DNA from: JAAEPI01 sp964352625
GTDB lineage: Bacteria > Bacteroidota > Bacteroidia > Cytophagales > Cyclobacteriaceae
Reading direction: 5' to 3'
NCBI GenBank assembly: GCA_964352625.1
Contig: CAYGSD010000002.1
Span: 310,001 to 374,000 of the forward strand
DNA length: 64,000 nucleotides
Positions 9,938-19,466 of the stretch are shown here, piece after piece. Position numbers and translations under genes: made by a program. Below the pieces are notes generated by a model, which worked only from the letters and a program-made list of their open reading frames with translations, was not told where the DNA came from and did not search any database. Within the stretch, counting starts at the first letter, position 1. Each line of letters begins with the position of its first letter.

Positions 9938-10298
9938 CTTGTCCCGGGACTTTTAAATCTGGATCGTATTCCTGATAACCGCCACCCGCGGCGGGTTTGA
10001 CTTTGATGGTGTAGGAGTCAGTGCTACCCTTTGAAGCGTCCGCCTTCACGTTACCTTTCGGTTTTTTAGTATCATTCCCAGAGATATTCCCATTCGGAAT
10101 AATATTTCCACTTTTGAATTTGATCTTCACATTGGAAATGCTGTCATCCGCATCCCAGTCAAGTTCATCCCCGGGATTAACATCTGTAGAAGGAGATGTA
10201 GGTTCTACTTTCGCCCATGTTCTTTGGTCATAGCTCCATTGCAGTTGGTACTCGGGCTTGGAACCCGTCAACTTTAAGTAAATCGTTTTTGTACTCAT
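9924..10298 (-). CDS. Small unrecognised cytoplasmic protein upstream of the TPR kinase
   Basis: A 124-aa protein with no signal peptide or membrane helix. I do not recognise a named family. It is beta-rich at the N-terminus (IYLKLTGSK, LQWSYDQRTW), carries an acidic stretch (DELDWDADDS), then a Gly/Asn/Lys-rich middle, and ends with QEYDPDLKVPGQDDKV. The reading frame and the 14-bp overlap with the kinase start support a real, coupled gene. It could be a ligand or regulator of the kinase, but that is inference from position only. Confidence 0.7.
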   Translation of the reverse strand: MSTKTIYLKLTGSKPEYQLQWSYDQRTWAKVEPTSPSTDVNPGDELDWDADDSISNVKIKFKSGNIIPNGNISGNDTKKPKGNVKADASKGSTDSYTIKVKPAAGGGYQEYDPDLKVPGQDDKV

Positions 10299-10432
10299 AG
10301 CTTTAGTTTAGTTGGTAAAATAATGCTCGCCAAGTTATCAAATGATATTACATTTTGGCCAACGTAAATGCAAAAAGCGAACAATTAACTTGTTAGGTTT
10401 AGTCTATTTCTGCTAAGAATCAATGTAAATTA

Positions 10433-10696
10433 ATGCCTCAATCTGATCAAGTGCAATACATTGGAATTCTAGCTGCCCTTCTGACTACCGTTTCTTTCGC
10501 ACCGCAAGCCATCCAAATTATTCGTACCAAAAATACTGATGGCATTTCATTGGGGATGTACATTCTTTTTACTGCGGGCATTGCACTCTGGCTGGTCTAC
10601 GGGATTTTGATCATTGATTTACCATTGATCTTAGCCAACTCCGTGACCCTTGTTCTTACATCCACTATTCTGGTTTTGAAGATTAAGCATGGTTGA
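10433..10696 (+). CDS. SemiSWEET sugar transporter
   Basis: An 87-aa protein with three predicted transmembrane helices, the size of a single SWEET triple-helix bundle. The PQ-loop proline is at P24-Q25 (SFAPQ), followed by KNTDGISL. W53 and N69 sit 16 residues apart, the same spacing as the sugar-binding Trp and Asn described in bacterial SemiSWEETs. Family knowledge: dimers mediate facilitated sugar diffusion across the inner membrane. It is a single gene with its own upstream region. The sugar is not predictable. Confidence 0.9.
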   Translation: MPQSDQVQYIGILAALLTTVSFAPQAIQIIRTKNTDGISLGMYILFTAGIALWLVYGILIIDLPLILANSVTLVLTSTILVLKIKHG

Positions 10697-10748
10697 TTTT
10701 GGTATTTGAGTTTCTAAAAACAGTAACTTAGATACGAAGCGAACTTGT

Positions 10749-11237
10749 ATGTCCCAAACAAGAAAATTCCGAACAAAGAATGGCTTTTGTCATGTGATGG
10801 ATGATAGAATCGTTTTCACACATTCTGGTCTTTATGGTCAGCTGGGAGATATTGCGGGCCAAGGTAACATGGCTCGGTTGCTCATTTTGTTTGGCGGATT
10901 CACCGTGATCGCAGCGGTCTTTTCTTACGTCAATTATGTAGAAGGTCAGCTCGTATGGGCTGCACTTTTTGGGGCAATAGGAGCGTATCTATTTTATGGA
11001 ATAGCCAACAACCTCAACACTACTATTCATCCGATCTTGCTTAGAGACCAAATCATAGAAATCAAGTACACGAAACCCAAGGGCATCCTCAGTTATCCTT
11101 ACTTTGAGGTTCGATTCAAAGATGAGAAAGGCAGAGTTAGGAAAAGGTTGATCACACTGCCTCGCGCTAATAGGAGAAATGCTCAAGGAATTAGAGAAGC
11201 TGTTCAGTTCATGTCAGAGGAAGGTGTGATTAGTTAA
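10749..11237 (+). CDS. Small two-helix membrane protein, unknown function
   Basis: A 162-aa protein. The N-terminus is soluble (KFRTKNGFCHVMDDRIVFT), two membrane helices follow (about 43-63 and 69-90), and then a cytoplasmic beta-rich basic domain (YFEVRFKDEKGRVRKRLI). I recall similar short Bacteroidota proteins, some carrying an erroneous purine-biosynthesis name. Nothing here resembles SAICAR synthetase, so that name should not be transferred. It lies 52 bp after the SemiSWEET gene and may be cotranscribed with it. Confidence 0.75.
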   Translation: MSQTRKFRTKNGFCHVMDDRIVFTHSGLYGQLGDIAGQGNMARLLILFGGFTVIAAVFSYVNYVEGQLVWAALFGAIGAYLFYGIANNLNTTIHPILLRDQIIEIKYTKPKGILSYPYFEVRFKDEKGRVRKRLITLPRANRRNAQGIREAVQFMSEEGVIS

Positions 11238-11350
11238 CCCCTCAACAACTTTTCCACATTCCTTTATTTCTTCGGGTCAGAATCATTGTTATGATTTACT
11301 TTGTTGATGTGAATTTTTCACCACGTTAAACCACCAAATCTCGGCGATAC

Positions 11351-14300
11351 ATGTACTTAATTTTCGACACGGAAACTACCGGACTTCCTCATAACAAATC
11401 TGCCCCTGTCGAAGATTTGGACAACTGGCCGAGATTGGTTCAGCTCGCATGGCAGCTGCATGATGCCCAAGGAAAGCTCATCTCCACGGGCAATCACATC
11501 ATAAAGCCAGAAGGATTCACCATTCCGTTCAATGCCGAAAAAGTGCATGGAATTTCTACCGACCGAGCGTTGGAGGTAGGGGAGGATTTGACGGAGGTGA
11601 TGGACAAGTTTACTGCTGATGTGCAGAAAGCTAAAGTCCTAATAGGTCACAATATCGAATTCGATAATAAGATTCTCGGAGCTGAATATTTGAGAGTAGA
11701 GAAGGAGAACATCCTCGCAGATTTCCCAAACATTGACACATCGACCGACACCAAAGAATTTTGCCAGTTGCCGGGTGGGCCAGGAGGAGGCTTGAAGTCA
11801 CCGCGGTTACTTGAACTATATGAGAAACTCTTCGGTGAGCAATTCGAGGATGCCCATGATGCGGCTTACGATGTGGATGCTACGGCTAAGGCATTTTTCG
11901 AAACACTCCGACGCAAGATCATCCCAGCTCTTGATGAAACGGAGCTATCAACGCTCGAGTACGAGGCACCAGACCTAAGTAAAGCAAATTTTGCGTGGAT
12001 CAGAGAAAAAGCTTCCGAAAAAATTGGCTCTGAAAAAGTTGATGTGGCTGACATCACAGCGAGTTTCTGTCACCTTCATGTGCACTCTCAGTGTTCGATC
12101 CTACAAGCTACCCCTAGCGTGGAGCGAATAGTTGAGAAAGCAAAAGAATACAACATGCCGGCAGTCGCAATGACTGACTTGGGTAACATGTTTGGTGCCT
12201 TCAAATTCGTACGAGCTGCTCACAAGGCTGAAATTAAACCAATTGTAGGGTGCGAGCTTTTTGTGGCTGAAGAGCGAACAAAAACAAAATTCACCAAGGA
12301 TAATCCGGATAAACGGTTCCAACAAGTGCTCATCGCGAAGAACAAGAAAGGCTATGAAAATCTATCCAAGCTCAGTTCGCTCGGCTACATGGAGGGCTTG
12401 TATGGTTTGTATCCGCGAGTAGACAAGGAATTGATCAAAAAATACAGCGAGGGATTGATTGCATTAAGTGGTGGCCTTTACTCGGAGATTCCCCGACTAA
12501 TTCTCAATGTCGGGGAGACGCAGGCCGAAGAGGAATTGCTATGGTGGAAGGGTGTTTTTGGAGAAGATTTTTACATAGAAATAAACAGACACGGTCTTGA
12601 AGAGGAGAACCACCTAAATCAGGTTTTGGTCAGTCTAGCCAAAAAACACGATGTGAAATTGGTAGCGGCCAATGAGCTTTTCTACCTGGATGAAAAAGAA
12701 TCAGAGGCGCACGATGTGCTGATTTGTGTGAAGGAAAACGAGAAAAAAAGCACACCTATTGGACGCGGAAGAGGTTTCCGCCCCGGCATGCCAAACAGTA
12801 AATTTTACTTCAAGTCTCAGGATGAGATGAAAGAGGCCTTTACAGATTTACCGGAGGCGATAGAGAATGTTGCAGAGATTGTGTCTAAGTGCGAAGATTA
12901 CAAGCTTGAGCGTGACGTGCTCTTGCCAGAATTCGATATTCCACAAGAATTCATTGATTCTGAAGATAAAAAGGATGGCGGCAAGCGCGGTGAGAATGCG
13001 TACCTCAGGCATTTAACCTACAAAGGAGCTGAGAAAAGATACGATGTGGTTTCAGATGAAATCAAAGAGCGAATTGATTTTGAGCTAAAGACCATTGAGA
13101 ACACCGGTTATCCGGGGTACTTCCTCATTGTACAGGACTTTACCAGCAAAGCCCGGGAAATGGGCGTAGTTGTGGGGCCCGGTCGTGGATCAGCGGCTGG
13201 GTCTGTAGTGGCGTATTGCATTGGCATCACCAATGTTGATCCGATCGCCTATGATCTCCTTTTTGAGCGATTCCTGAATCCTGACAGGGTTTCACTGCCT
13301 GATATTGACATTGATTTTGATAATGAAGGTAGAGAGAAAGTGATCCAGTATGTGATCGATAAGTACGGCTTCACACAAGTGGCTCAGATCATCACTTACG
13401 GAACCATGGCACCAAAATCGGCCATTCGTGATGCGGGCAGGGTGATGGAATTGCCCCTTCAGGAAACCGACTCAATTGCTAAGCTTGTGCCCGAACGACC
13501 TGGTACCAATTTCAAAAAGGCTTTTGAGGAAATGCCTGATCTCAAAGAAATTCTCAAGAGAGATGACCTCCATGGAAGGGTGCTAAATCAGGCGGTCGTT
13601 TTAGAGGGCTCACTGAGGAATACCGGAATTCACGCGTGTGGAGTGATCATTACACCACGCGATATGACCGATCTTATTCCAGTGGCTAAATCAAAAGATT
13701 CGGAACTGCTGCTTACGCAATTTGATAACAGTGTGGTCGAGTCAGCTGGGATGCTGAAGATGGACTTTTTGGGTCTGAAAACTCTTTCGATCATAAAGAC
13801 GGCCGTTGAAAACGTGGAGAAACGTCATGGTATCAAAATAGACATAGACGAGCTGCCACTCGATGATGCGAAGACCTATGAGCTTTTTGCTCGCGGTGAG
13901 ACCAACGGAACCTTCCAGTTTGAATCGCCCGGAATGCAGAAGCACTTGCGGGCTCTGAAGCCAGATAGGTTTGAAGACTTGATAGCCATGAACGCCTTGT
14001 ATCGTCCAGGCCCAATGGAGTACATCCCGAACTTCATTGCCAGAAAGCATGGCAAGGAGCCAATTACCTATGACCTTCCAGAGATGGAGGAGTACCTGTC
14101 CGAGACCTATGGGATCACGGTATATCAAGAGCAGGTGATGCTACTTTCGCAGAGCTTGGCAGGATTTACTAAAGGTGAAGCCGATGTGCTGCGTAAGGCG
14201 ATGGGTAAAAAGATTTACAAGCTGCTGATGGAGCTGAAGCCGAAGTTCATCGGGCAAGCAAAGGAGAAAGGCCACCCAGAGGATAAGCTCGAAAAAATCT

Positions 14301-15571
14301 GGAAAGATTGGGAGGCATTTGCGGCTTATGCATTCAACAAATCACACAGTACGTGCTACGCTGTGCTTGCCTATCAGACGGGTTATTTGAAAGCGCACTA
14401 TCCGGCCGAGTTCATGGCATCTCTACTCACTCACAATCTTTCGAATGCGGATAAGGTGAGCTTCTTCATGGAAGAATGTCGGAACATTAATTCACCCGTT
14501 TTGGGGCCGGATGTGAATGAGTCGGACATCAACTTCATGGTGAACAAAAAGGGCGAAATCCGATTCGGCCTGGGTGCCATAAAAGGGACCGGCGAGTCCG
14601 CAACAAGGGCGATCATTGAGGAGCGGGATGAGAATGGTCCGTTCAGTGATTTCTTTGATTTTGCGTCGAGGGTGAACCTTCGGGCTGTGAATAAGAAATC
14701 CTTTGAAAGCCTTGCCAAGGCAGGAGCTTTTGACTGTTTCCCTGAGTACCATCGGCGGCAGTACGTTGACCCTGATGAGGAAGGGCAGTCCCTCACCGAG
14801 AAGGCCATTCGCTATGCCAATAAAATGCAGGAGGAGGCCAACAGCTCGCAAGCGTCATTATTTGGTGGGGGAGGAACGGAAGTTTTGACTAAGCCCCGAA
14901 TTGGTCGGATCGAACCATACGGCGATATCGAAAAGCTGAATATTGAGAAAGAGATGGTGGGGCTATACATTACAGGTCATCCCCTTGATCAATACAAATT
15001 TGAGATGAGGCATTTGTGCAATGCCACACTTGGCGATTTGAAGGAGTTGCAGCGTGGCAGGGAGATGAGAATAGGAGGAATCATTAGCAATGTGCAGCAC
15101 CGCACTTCTAAGAAAGGAAATCCATTTGGGCAATTCACGTTAGAGGATTTCAATGATAACTACACCTTCTACCTTTTCTCAAAAGACTATCTCCAATTCA
15201 AGCCCATGCTGGAGCCGGGCTGGTTTTTATACTTGACAGGATCAGTTCAAACTCGATGGAACAGTGAGGAACTTGAATTCAAGATTCACAACATTGAGCA
15301 CTTAAGTGAAATCAGAGAAAAGATGACTAAAGGGCTGGAAGTGAGGATGAAACTGAAGGATGTGAATGAAATTATTGTCGATGAAATCGAGCGCATAGCG
15401 TCTACTTATCCGGGGAAATGCTCCCTGAAACTGAGCGTACTGGGAGCACATGAAGATCGAGCCATTCAGCTGGAAATGCTAAGCAGGAAATTCTCCGTGG
15501 ATCTGACGGATCAATTCATGACCGAAATAAAGACCATGAATGAGCTCGATGTACAGGTAATGGTCGGATGA
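11351..15571 (+). CDS. dnaE: DNA polymerase III alpha subunit with fused N-terminal 3'-5' exonuclease
   Basis: A 1406-aa replicative polymerase. The N-terminal DEDDh exonuclease (about 1-190) has D6/E8 (FDTETTG), GHNIEFDNK, and the His/Asp pair in EDAHDAAYDVDAT. The PHP domain (about 238-440) starts HLHVHSQ but is altered: the usual LDGA is LQAT (Q252) and TDHGN is TDLGN (L277), so its metal site is probably defunct. The C-family polymerase active site is PDIDIDFD (651-657), followed by the finger helices, HhH, OB-fold and tau-binding region. The exonuclease fusion is typical of Bacteroidota and supplies proofreading in cis. The stop overlaps the VOC start by 4 bp (ATGA), indicating coupling. 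Confidence 0.96.
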   Translation: MYLIFDTETTGLPHNKSAPVEDLDNWPRLVQLAWQLHDAQGKLISTGNHIIKPEGFTIPFNAEKVHGISTDRALEVGEDLTEVMDKFTADVQKAKVLIGHNIEFDNKILGAEYLRVEKENILADFPNIDTSTDTKEFCQLPGGPGGGLKSPRLLELYEKLFGEQFEDAHDAAYDVDATAKAFFETLRRKIIPALDETELSTLEYEAPDLSKANFAWIREKASEKIGSEKVDVADITASFCHLHVHSQCSILQATPSVERIVEKAKEYNMPAVAMTDLGNMFGAFKFVRAAHKAEIKPIVGCELFVAEERTKTKFTKDNPDKRFQQVLIAKNKKGYENLSKLSSLGYMEGLYGLYPRVDKELIKKYSEGLIALSGGLYSEIPRLILNVGETQAEEELLWWKGVFGEDFYIEINRHGLEEENHLNQVLVSLAKKHDVKLVAANELFYLDEKESEAHDVLICVKENEKKSTPIGRGRGFRPGMPNSKFYFKSQDEMKEAFTDLPEAIENVAEIVSKCEDYKLERDVLLPEFDIPQEFIDSEDKKDGGKRGENAYLRHLTYKGAEKRYDVVSDEIKERIDFELKTIENTGYPGYFLIVQDFTSKAREMGVVVGPGRGSAAGSVVAYCIGITNVDPIAYDLLFERFLNPDRVSLPDIDIDFDNEGREKVIQYVIDKYGFTQVAQIITYGTMAPKSAIRDAGRVMELPLQETDSIAKLVPERPGTNFKKAFEEMPDLKEILKRDDLHGRVLNQAVVLEGSLRNTGIHACGVIITPRDMTDLIPVAKSKDSELLLTQFDNSVVESAGMLKMDFLGLKTLSIIKTAVENVEKRHGIKIDIDELPLDDAKTYELFARGETNGTFQFESPGMQKHLRALKPDRFEDLIAMNALYRPGPMEYIPNFIARKHGKEPITYDLPEMEEYLSETYGITVYQEQVMLLSQSLAGFTKGEADVLRKAMGKKIYKLLMELKPKFIGQAKEKGHPEDKLEKIWKDWEAFAAYAFNKSHSTCYAVLAYQTGYLKAHYPAEFMASLLTHNLSNADKVSFFMEECRNINSPVLGPDVNESDINFMVNKKGEIRFGLGAIKGTGESATRAIIEERDENGPFSDFFDFASRVNLRAVNKKSFESLAKAGAFDCFPEYHRRQYVDPDEEGQSLTEKAIRYANKMQEEANSSQASLFGGGGTEVLTKPRIGRIEPYGDIEKLNIEKEMVGLYITGHPLDQYKFEMRHLCNATLGDLKELQRGREMRIGGIISNVQHRTSKKGNPFGQFTLEDFNDNYTFYLFSKDYLQFKPMLEPGWFLYLTGSVQTRWNSEELEFKIHNIEHLSEIREKMTKGLEVRMKLKDVNEIIVDEIERIASTYPGKCSLKLSVLGAHEDRAIQLEMLSRKFSVDLTDQFMTEIKTMNELDVQVMVG

Positions 15572-15960
15572 GGCAGTCAATCGTAAATCTTACTTTGGTT
15601 GTACGTGATTACGATGAAGCCATTGAGTTCTATACGCAAGTGCTCAACTTCGACCTGGTAGAGGACACGGAGATGTCAGACACCAAGCGATGGGTGAGAG
15701 TACAACCAAAAGGAGGGCAATGTTGTTTGCTGTTGGCAAAGGCCGTCGGAGAGCAGCAGGTGAAAGCCATTGGCAATCAAACCGGAGGTCGGGTGTTTTT
15801 ATTCCTTCATACCGATGATTTTCGCAGAGATTTCAGTAGATACATGGAGCGCGGAGTTAAGGTAATCCGTGAACCTTCGGTTGAGGAATATGGAACTGTA
15901 GCGGTCATTGCCGACTTATATGGAAATAAAATTGATCTAATCGAGCCAGTTAATAGTTAA
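15568..15960 (+). CDS. VOC (glyoxalase/bleomycin resistance) family protein
   Basis: A 130-aa protein with one VOC fold made of two beta-alpha-beta-beta-beta modules. It opens with IVNLTLVVRDYDEAIEFYTQVLNF and closes with YGTVAVIADLYGNKIDLIEP, where the glutamate is a usual metal ligand. Family members are metal-dependent dioxygenases, isomerases or binding proteins, and the substrate is not evident. It overlaps dnaE by 4 bp. It is followed after only 6 bp by the truncated copy of the Cys/Met enzyme gene, so the ancestral order was probably dnaE, VOC gene, PLP-enzyme gene in one operon. Confidence 0.85.
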   Translation: MRQSIVNLTLVVRDYDEAIEFYTQVLNFDLVEDTEMSDTKRWVRVQPKGGQCCLLLAKAVGEQQVKAIGNQTGGRVFLFLHTDDFRRDFSRYMERGVKVIREPSVEEYGTVAVIADLYGNKIDLIEPVNS

Positions 15961-15966
15961 AAATAA

Positions 15967-16107
15967 ATGCCAAGATTCGAAACCAAAGCGATCAAGAGCG
16001 TGCTTGACAAAGTGGAAGTAGCCCAACCCGTCTCCACGCCACTTTATCTATCCTCGACGTATCGCAGAAATGCAGATGGCACCTACGATGGTGGGTTTGC
16101 TTATGGA
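15967..16107 (+). repeat. Left 141-bp direct repeat flanking the inserted module
   Basis: Direct repeat of 23372-23512 at a constant offset of 7405 bp, 137 of 141 identical by eye. Similarity stops abruptly on both sides: the upstream flank is the VOC stop here and the transglutaminase-like gene there. Confidence 0.92.
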
Positions 16108-16113
16108 CAATGA
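15967..16113 (+). pseudogene. Truncated 5' copy of the Cys/Met metabolism PLP-enzyme gene
   Basis: The first 141 bp match 23372-23512 with 4 substitutions and no indels. After GGA (16105-16107) the sequence diverges and reads CAA TGA, giving a 48-residue remnant. Three substitutions are silent (Val, Leu, Tyr codons) and one changes His33 to Arg. It keeps the ancestral position 6 bp after the VOC stop, whereas the intact copy is preceded by unrelated sequence. It is best explained as the left end of the host gene left behind by insertion of the module at 16114-23371. Confidence 0.9.
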
Positions 16114-16180
16114 GAAGGGCTATTATTTATTGGCTCCAATGAGTTGCTTGAGAAGGTAAGTCTTATTAAAAATCGGCGAC

Positions 16181-16188
16181 TATATTTG
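16181..16188 (+). promoter_or_regulatory. Candidate -7 promoter element TATATTTG of the inserted module
   Basis: A perfect match to the Bacteroidota -7 consensus TAnnTTTG, 17 bp upstream of the MORN gene start and inside the left junction sequence. No clear -33 TTTG is seen at the usual spacing, so this is a candidate only. If active, the module would be transcribed independently of dnaE. Confidence 0.45.
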
Positions 16189-16205
16189 TTCAAAACCTCA
16201 ACAAG

Positions 16206-19200
16206 ATGTATTCGAGAATAATACTTGTTTTAGGAACATTGTTTCTTATCACCTTGGGTAAAGCCCAAGAAAAAATTCCTTTGGTGAGAGCCTATGAAAA
16301 TATTCAGGCAGGAATTCAAGCACACGATAGTGCCAACTATGATCGGGCACTTTTGCTGTATTCTACTGTTTTCAAATCAGATACCAATTACGTGCTGGCA
16401 AGGTATGAAACTATGCTTACCCTTTATAAGCTCGAGAAATTTGATCAATCGATAGAAATAGGTAAGAAAATATCAGAAATACCCTCTGACTATCAAGCGG
16501 CAATATTAAACATTATGGGAAATGCGTTTGACGAGCTTGGAAATACAAAGGAAGCTATCGCTACTTACCAATATGGCCTGGAAAAATTCCCACATGATCA
16601 ATTATTGAATTACAATATTGCTAAAACATATTTCGACAATGAATATTATAAGGAGGCCTATTCTCATGCGGAGCGTTCTTTGAACATCAATCCATTCCAT
16701 GCCAATTCCCATCTTCTTCTTGGTGATATGATGGCATTGATGGGGCACAAGACTAGATCTCTTCTAAGTTATCTGACCTATTTAGCGGTGAATACAGGGA
16801 ATAATTCTGTCTTAGTCAAGGCAAACGATTTGGTAAATAATGCCTATGAAAATATTGGGTCGGTTGAATCTATTATTGGTAAGGATGATTTTTATCAGTT
16901 TGATGTTTTGATCAATTCAAGGGCTGCTATAGATAAGGGATACAAAAAGGAAGTAAAATTTGATGCAGCAATCGTCGGACAAACACAACTGGTGCTGTCA
17001 AAATTAAAGGCGGTTGGAGATCCAGATGACTTATGGAATAGATTATACGTTCCGTATTTAGTTAAAATATATAATGAGGGACACCTTGAGGCATTTACTT
17101 ACTTAATCCTCGCGTCTTCGGGAAAAGATCAGGTTGTTAAATGGAGAAGCAAGAATAGCAATAAGACAAAAGCAATGTCATCTTTAGCAGGTTCGGTAAT
17201 TGCAGAAATGAAGAATTATCGTAAAGCAAGCGTACTAGATAATTACGCCGATTATTCGCACTGGTATTTTGAAAATGGTAGATTGAACGCCATTGGAAAT
17301 GCTAATGGAGAACAAAGAGTCGGACCTTGGGAATTTTATTACTCAAATGGTAGAATCAACGCAAGAGGTGTCTATAAAGATGGCCAAAAAGTTGGGCCAT
17401 GGGAATATTATTACAGTAACGGAAGCTTGAATAAGAAAGAGGTTTACTCAGAAGAGGGCACAGTCATAGGTGAAGTCTTCATATACCATGAGAATGGAAA
17501 CATATGGAATAAAATTGTGTACAATGAAGATGGACAAAGAGATGGTTTCTTGGACATTTATAATAAATGGGGGGTACTAATTGAGAAGTATCCTTACAGA
17601 AATGGCGAAGTGACTGGAAGAGGAGAGGTGTTCACTAATACAGGTGTGAAAGAGAGAGAATATGTCATGGACAAAGGAAGGTTTGTTGAAGATTACACGT
17701 ATTTCTTCCCAGACGGATCGATTTCTTACGAGTATAACTATGTTAATGATACCCTAGAAGGCGATTTTTTCTCATACTTCGCTGATGGCTCTATTGAACA
17801 AAAAGGCACATATCTCGATGGTGAATATCATGGAAATTGGGAAGGATATTTTGCAAATGGTAAGTTGAGGTATTCTGGTGAATATGATAAAGGGCAAAAA
17901 ATCGGTCAGTGGAAGTACTATTCAGATCATGGAACTATGACCTATCTGGATACTTATGAAGATGGATATTTACGGGAACAGGTGGTCAATACTTTGCAAG
18001 GGAAGAAATACCGCATTAGTAAATATGAAAAAGGCAAGTTTATAGGTAATGCTTATTATGATGTTGAAGGAAAAGTATACTCTGAATCGGGAGACCCAAG
18101 TGGTACTTTTTCTCATATAGGTTACAGTGAAAGCGGTGATTTATTAGTTACAGGATCATACTTGGATGGCAAGAAACATGGTCTATTTACGAATTTCCAT
18201 GCCAACGGCAATGTGGAAAGCAAAGAATATTTTGAAGAGGGCGTTCAGCAAGGACAGGCGAGCTACTATTACTCAGATGGAACACTCAAGTATGAATATT
18301 CATTCAAAGATGACATTCAGAACGGCTACTATCGGAGCTATTATAAAAATGGCCAAATAATGGATGAAGGATGGGTTATAGATGGTCAGAAGCAACAACT
18401 TTGGATATCATACTTTATGGATGGTTCGCCACATTACAAATCCAATTATCTCAACGATAAACTACATGGAGAATATGTAGAACTATGTAATCTTGGCGAT
18501 ACCCTTTTCATACTGAATTATCAAGAGGATTTGATTGATACGTACGAAGCTCGACATCCAGACGGTGAAGTGCTAGATTCAGGTCATTTGAAAAATGCCA
18601 AGGGCGACTTGGTTTATACGTATCGAAATGGTCAGGAAAGGTATAGAAGGGGGATGATCGCTGGACTTGAGGTAGGGACGAAGGCGAGCTATTTCCCTAA
18701 TGGTCAGATAAGTACGATTTCAGAAATGATTGACGGAAAAGAAAATGGTGTCTACAAAAGCTACTATCCTGATGGTAAATTGAGTTTTCAGGGCACTTAT
18801 AGTTTGGGAGAACTTAACGGTAAAGTGGAATGGTATGATGTGTTCGGCAATCTTTCCTCGGATGGATATTATATGTACGGTACAACATCAGGTGAGTATA
18901 ATTTCTATCATGATAACGGACAAATTAGTTCCAGTGGAGTGGATGTGGGCGGTTTGTCAATAGATACCGTCAAATACTATGATCACTTTGGAGAACTCCA
19001 GTTGTACAAAATTTTCGATGATAGAGAATCGTTGGTTGAGTATGGTTACTTGTCCAAGAATGGCGAACTTTTAAGTTTTTCCTTTGATAGTGCAACTACG
19101 AAGATTGAGACATACTTTCAGAATGGCACACTGTCTTACTCCCAAGATTATAAAAATGAGTTAATCTCCGGTATAGGCGTCTATTATGATTCAAAAGGAG

Positions 19201-19466
19201 GAAAGGAACGAGAATTTGAATCTCAAAATGGAGATTATCATGGTGTTTACAAAAGGTACCATTTGAATGGACAACTATCGGAATTCAGAAATTATTATTT
19301 TGATGAATTACATGGAGAACGTAGCTTTTATTATGATTCAGGCCAATTGAAAGAAAAAAGCAATTGGTTTTATGGGACACTCGATGGAGAAGCTACATAT
19401 TTTGATGAGGGAGGTAATGTGCAATTGCAAATGAAGTACAAGAATGATCTTCCACTTTCAGATTAA
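16206..19466 (+). CDS. Secreted TPR and MORN-repeat protein
   Basis: A 1086-aa protein with a signal peptide (cleavage near GKAQ). Four to five TPRs (about 28-200) include AILNIMGNAFDELGNTKEA and YKEAYSHAERSLNINPFH. A helical linker follows (about 205-340). The remainder (about 345-1085) is a long array of roughly 23-residue MORN-type repeats of the form W-x-x-Y-[YF]-x-[ND]-G-x-[LI], with the Y-x-x-G-x-x-x-G-x-W spacing. YwqK-like MORN proteins are often labelled antitoxin in databases, but nothing here supports that label. The repeats probably form an elongated beta surface outside the cytoplasm. Its end overlaps the next start by 23 bp, so translation is probably coupled. Confidence 0.88.
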   Translation: MYSRIILVLGTLFLITLGKAQEKIPLVRAYENIQAGIQAHDSANYDRALLLYSTVFKSDTNYVLARYETMLTLYKLEKFDQSIEIGKKISEIPSDYQAAILNIMGNAFDELGNTKEAIATYQYGLEKFPHDQLLNYNIAKTYFDNEYYKEAYSHAERSLNINPFHANSHLLLGDMMALMGHKTRSLLSYLTYLAVNTGNNSVLVKANDLVNNAYENIGSVESIIGKDDFYQFDVLINSRAAIDKGYKKEVKFDAAIVGQTQLVLSKLKAVGDPDDLWNRLYVPYLVKIYNEGHLEAFTYLILASSGKDQVVKWRSKNSNKTKAMSSLAGSVIAEMKNYRKASVLDNYADYSHWYFENGRLNAIGNANGEQRVGPWEFYYSNGRINARGVYKDGQKVGPWEYYYSNGSLNKKEVYSEEGTVIGEVFIYHENGNIWNKIVYNEDGQRDGFLDIYNKWGVLIEKYPYRNGEVTGRGEVFTNTGVKEREYVMDKGRFVEDYTYFFPDGSISYEYNYVNDTLEGDFFSYFADGSIEQKGTYLDGEYHGNWEGYFANGKLRYSGEYDKGQKIGQWKYYSDHGTMTYLDTYEDGYLREQVVNTLQGKKYRISKYEKGKFIGNAYYDVEGKVYSESGDPSGTFSHIGYSESGDLLVTGSYLDGKKHGLFTNFHANGNVESKEYFEEGVQQGQASYYYSDGTLKYEYSFKDDIQNGYYRSYYKNGQIMDEGWVIDGQKQQLWISYFMDGSPHYKSNYLNDKLHGEYVELCNLGDTLFILNYQEDLIDTYEARHPDGEVLDSGHLKNAKGDLVYTYRNGQERYRRGMIAGLEVGTKASYFPNGQISTISEMIDGKENGVYKSYYPDGKLSFQGTYSLGELNGKVEWYDVFGNLSSDGYYMYGTTSGEYNFYHDNGQISSSGVDVGGLSIDTVKYYDHFGELQLYKIFDDRESLVEYGYLSKNGELLSFSFDSATTKIETYFQNGTLSYSQDYKNELISGIGVYYDSKGGKEREFESQNGDYHGVYKRYHLNGQLSEFRNYYFDELHGERSFYYDSGQLKEKSNWFYGTLDGEATYFDEGGNVQLQMKYKNDLPLSD

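Noticed and set aside
15967..16113. Functional leader peptide or short gene
   Set aside because: The 47 residues match the N-terminus of the enzyme with no independent function evident, and the frame stops where homology ends.
16206..19466. Calling the MORN protein an antitoxin (YwqK type)
   Set aside because: The label is a database habit. The protein is 1086 aa, secreted, and lies beside transglutaminase-like genes, not a recognisable toxin.
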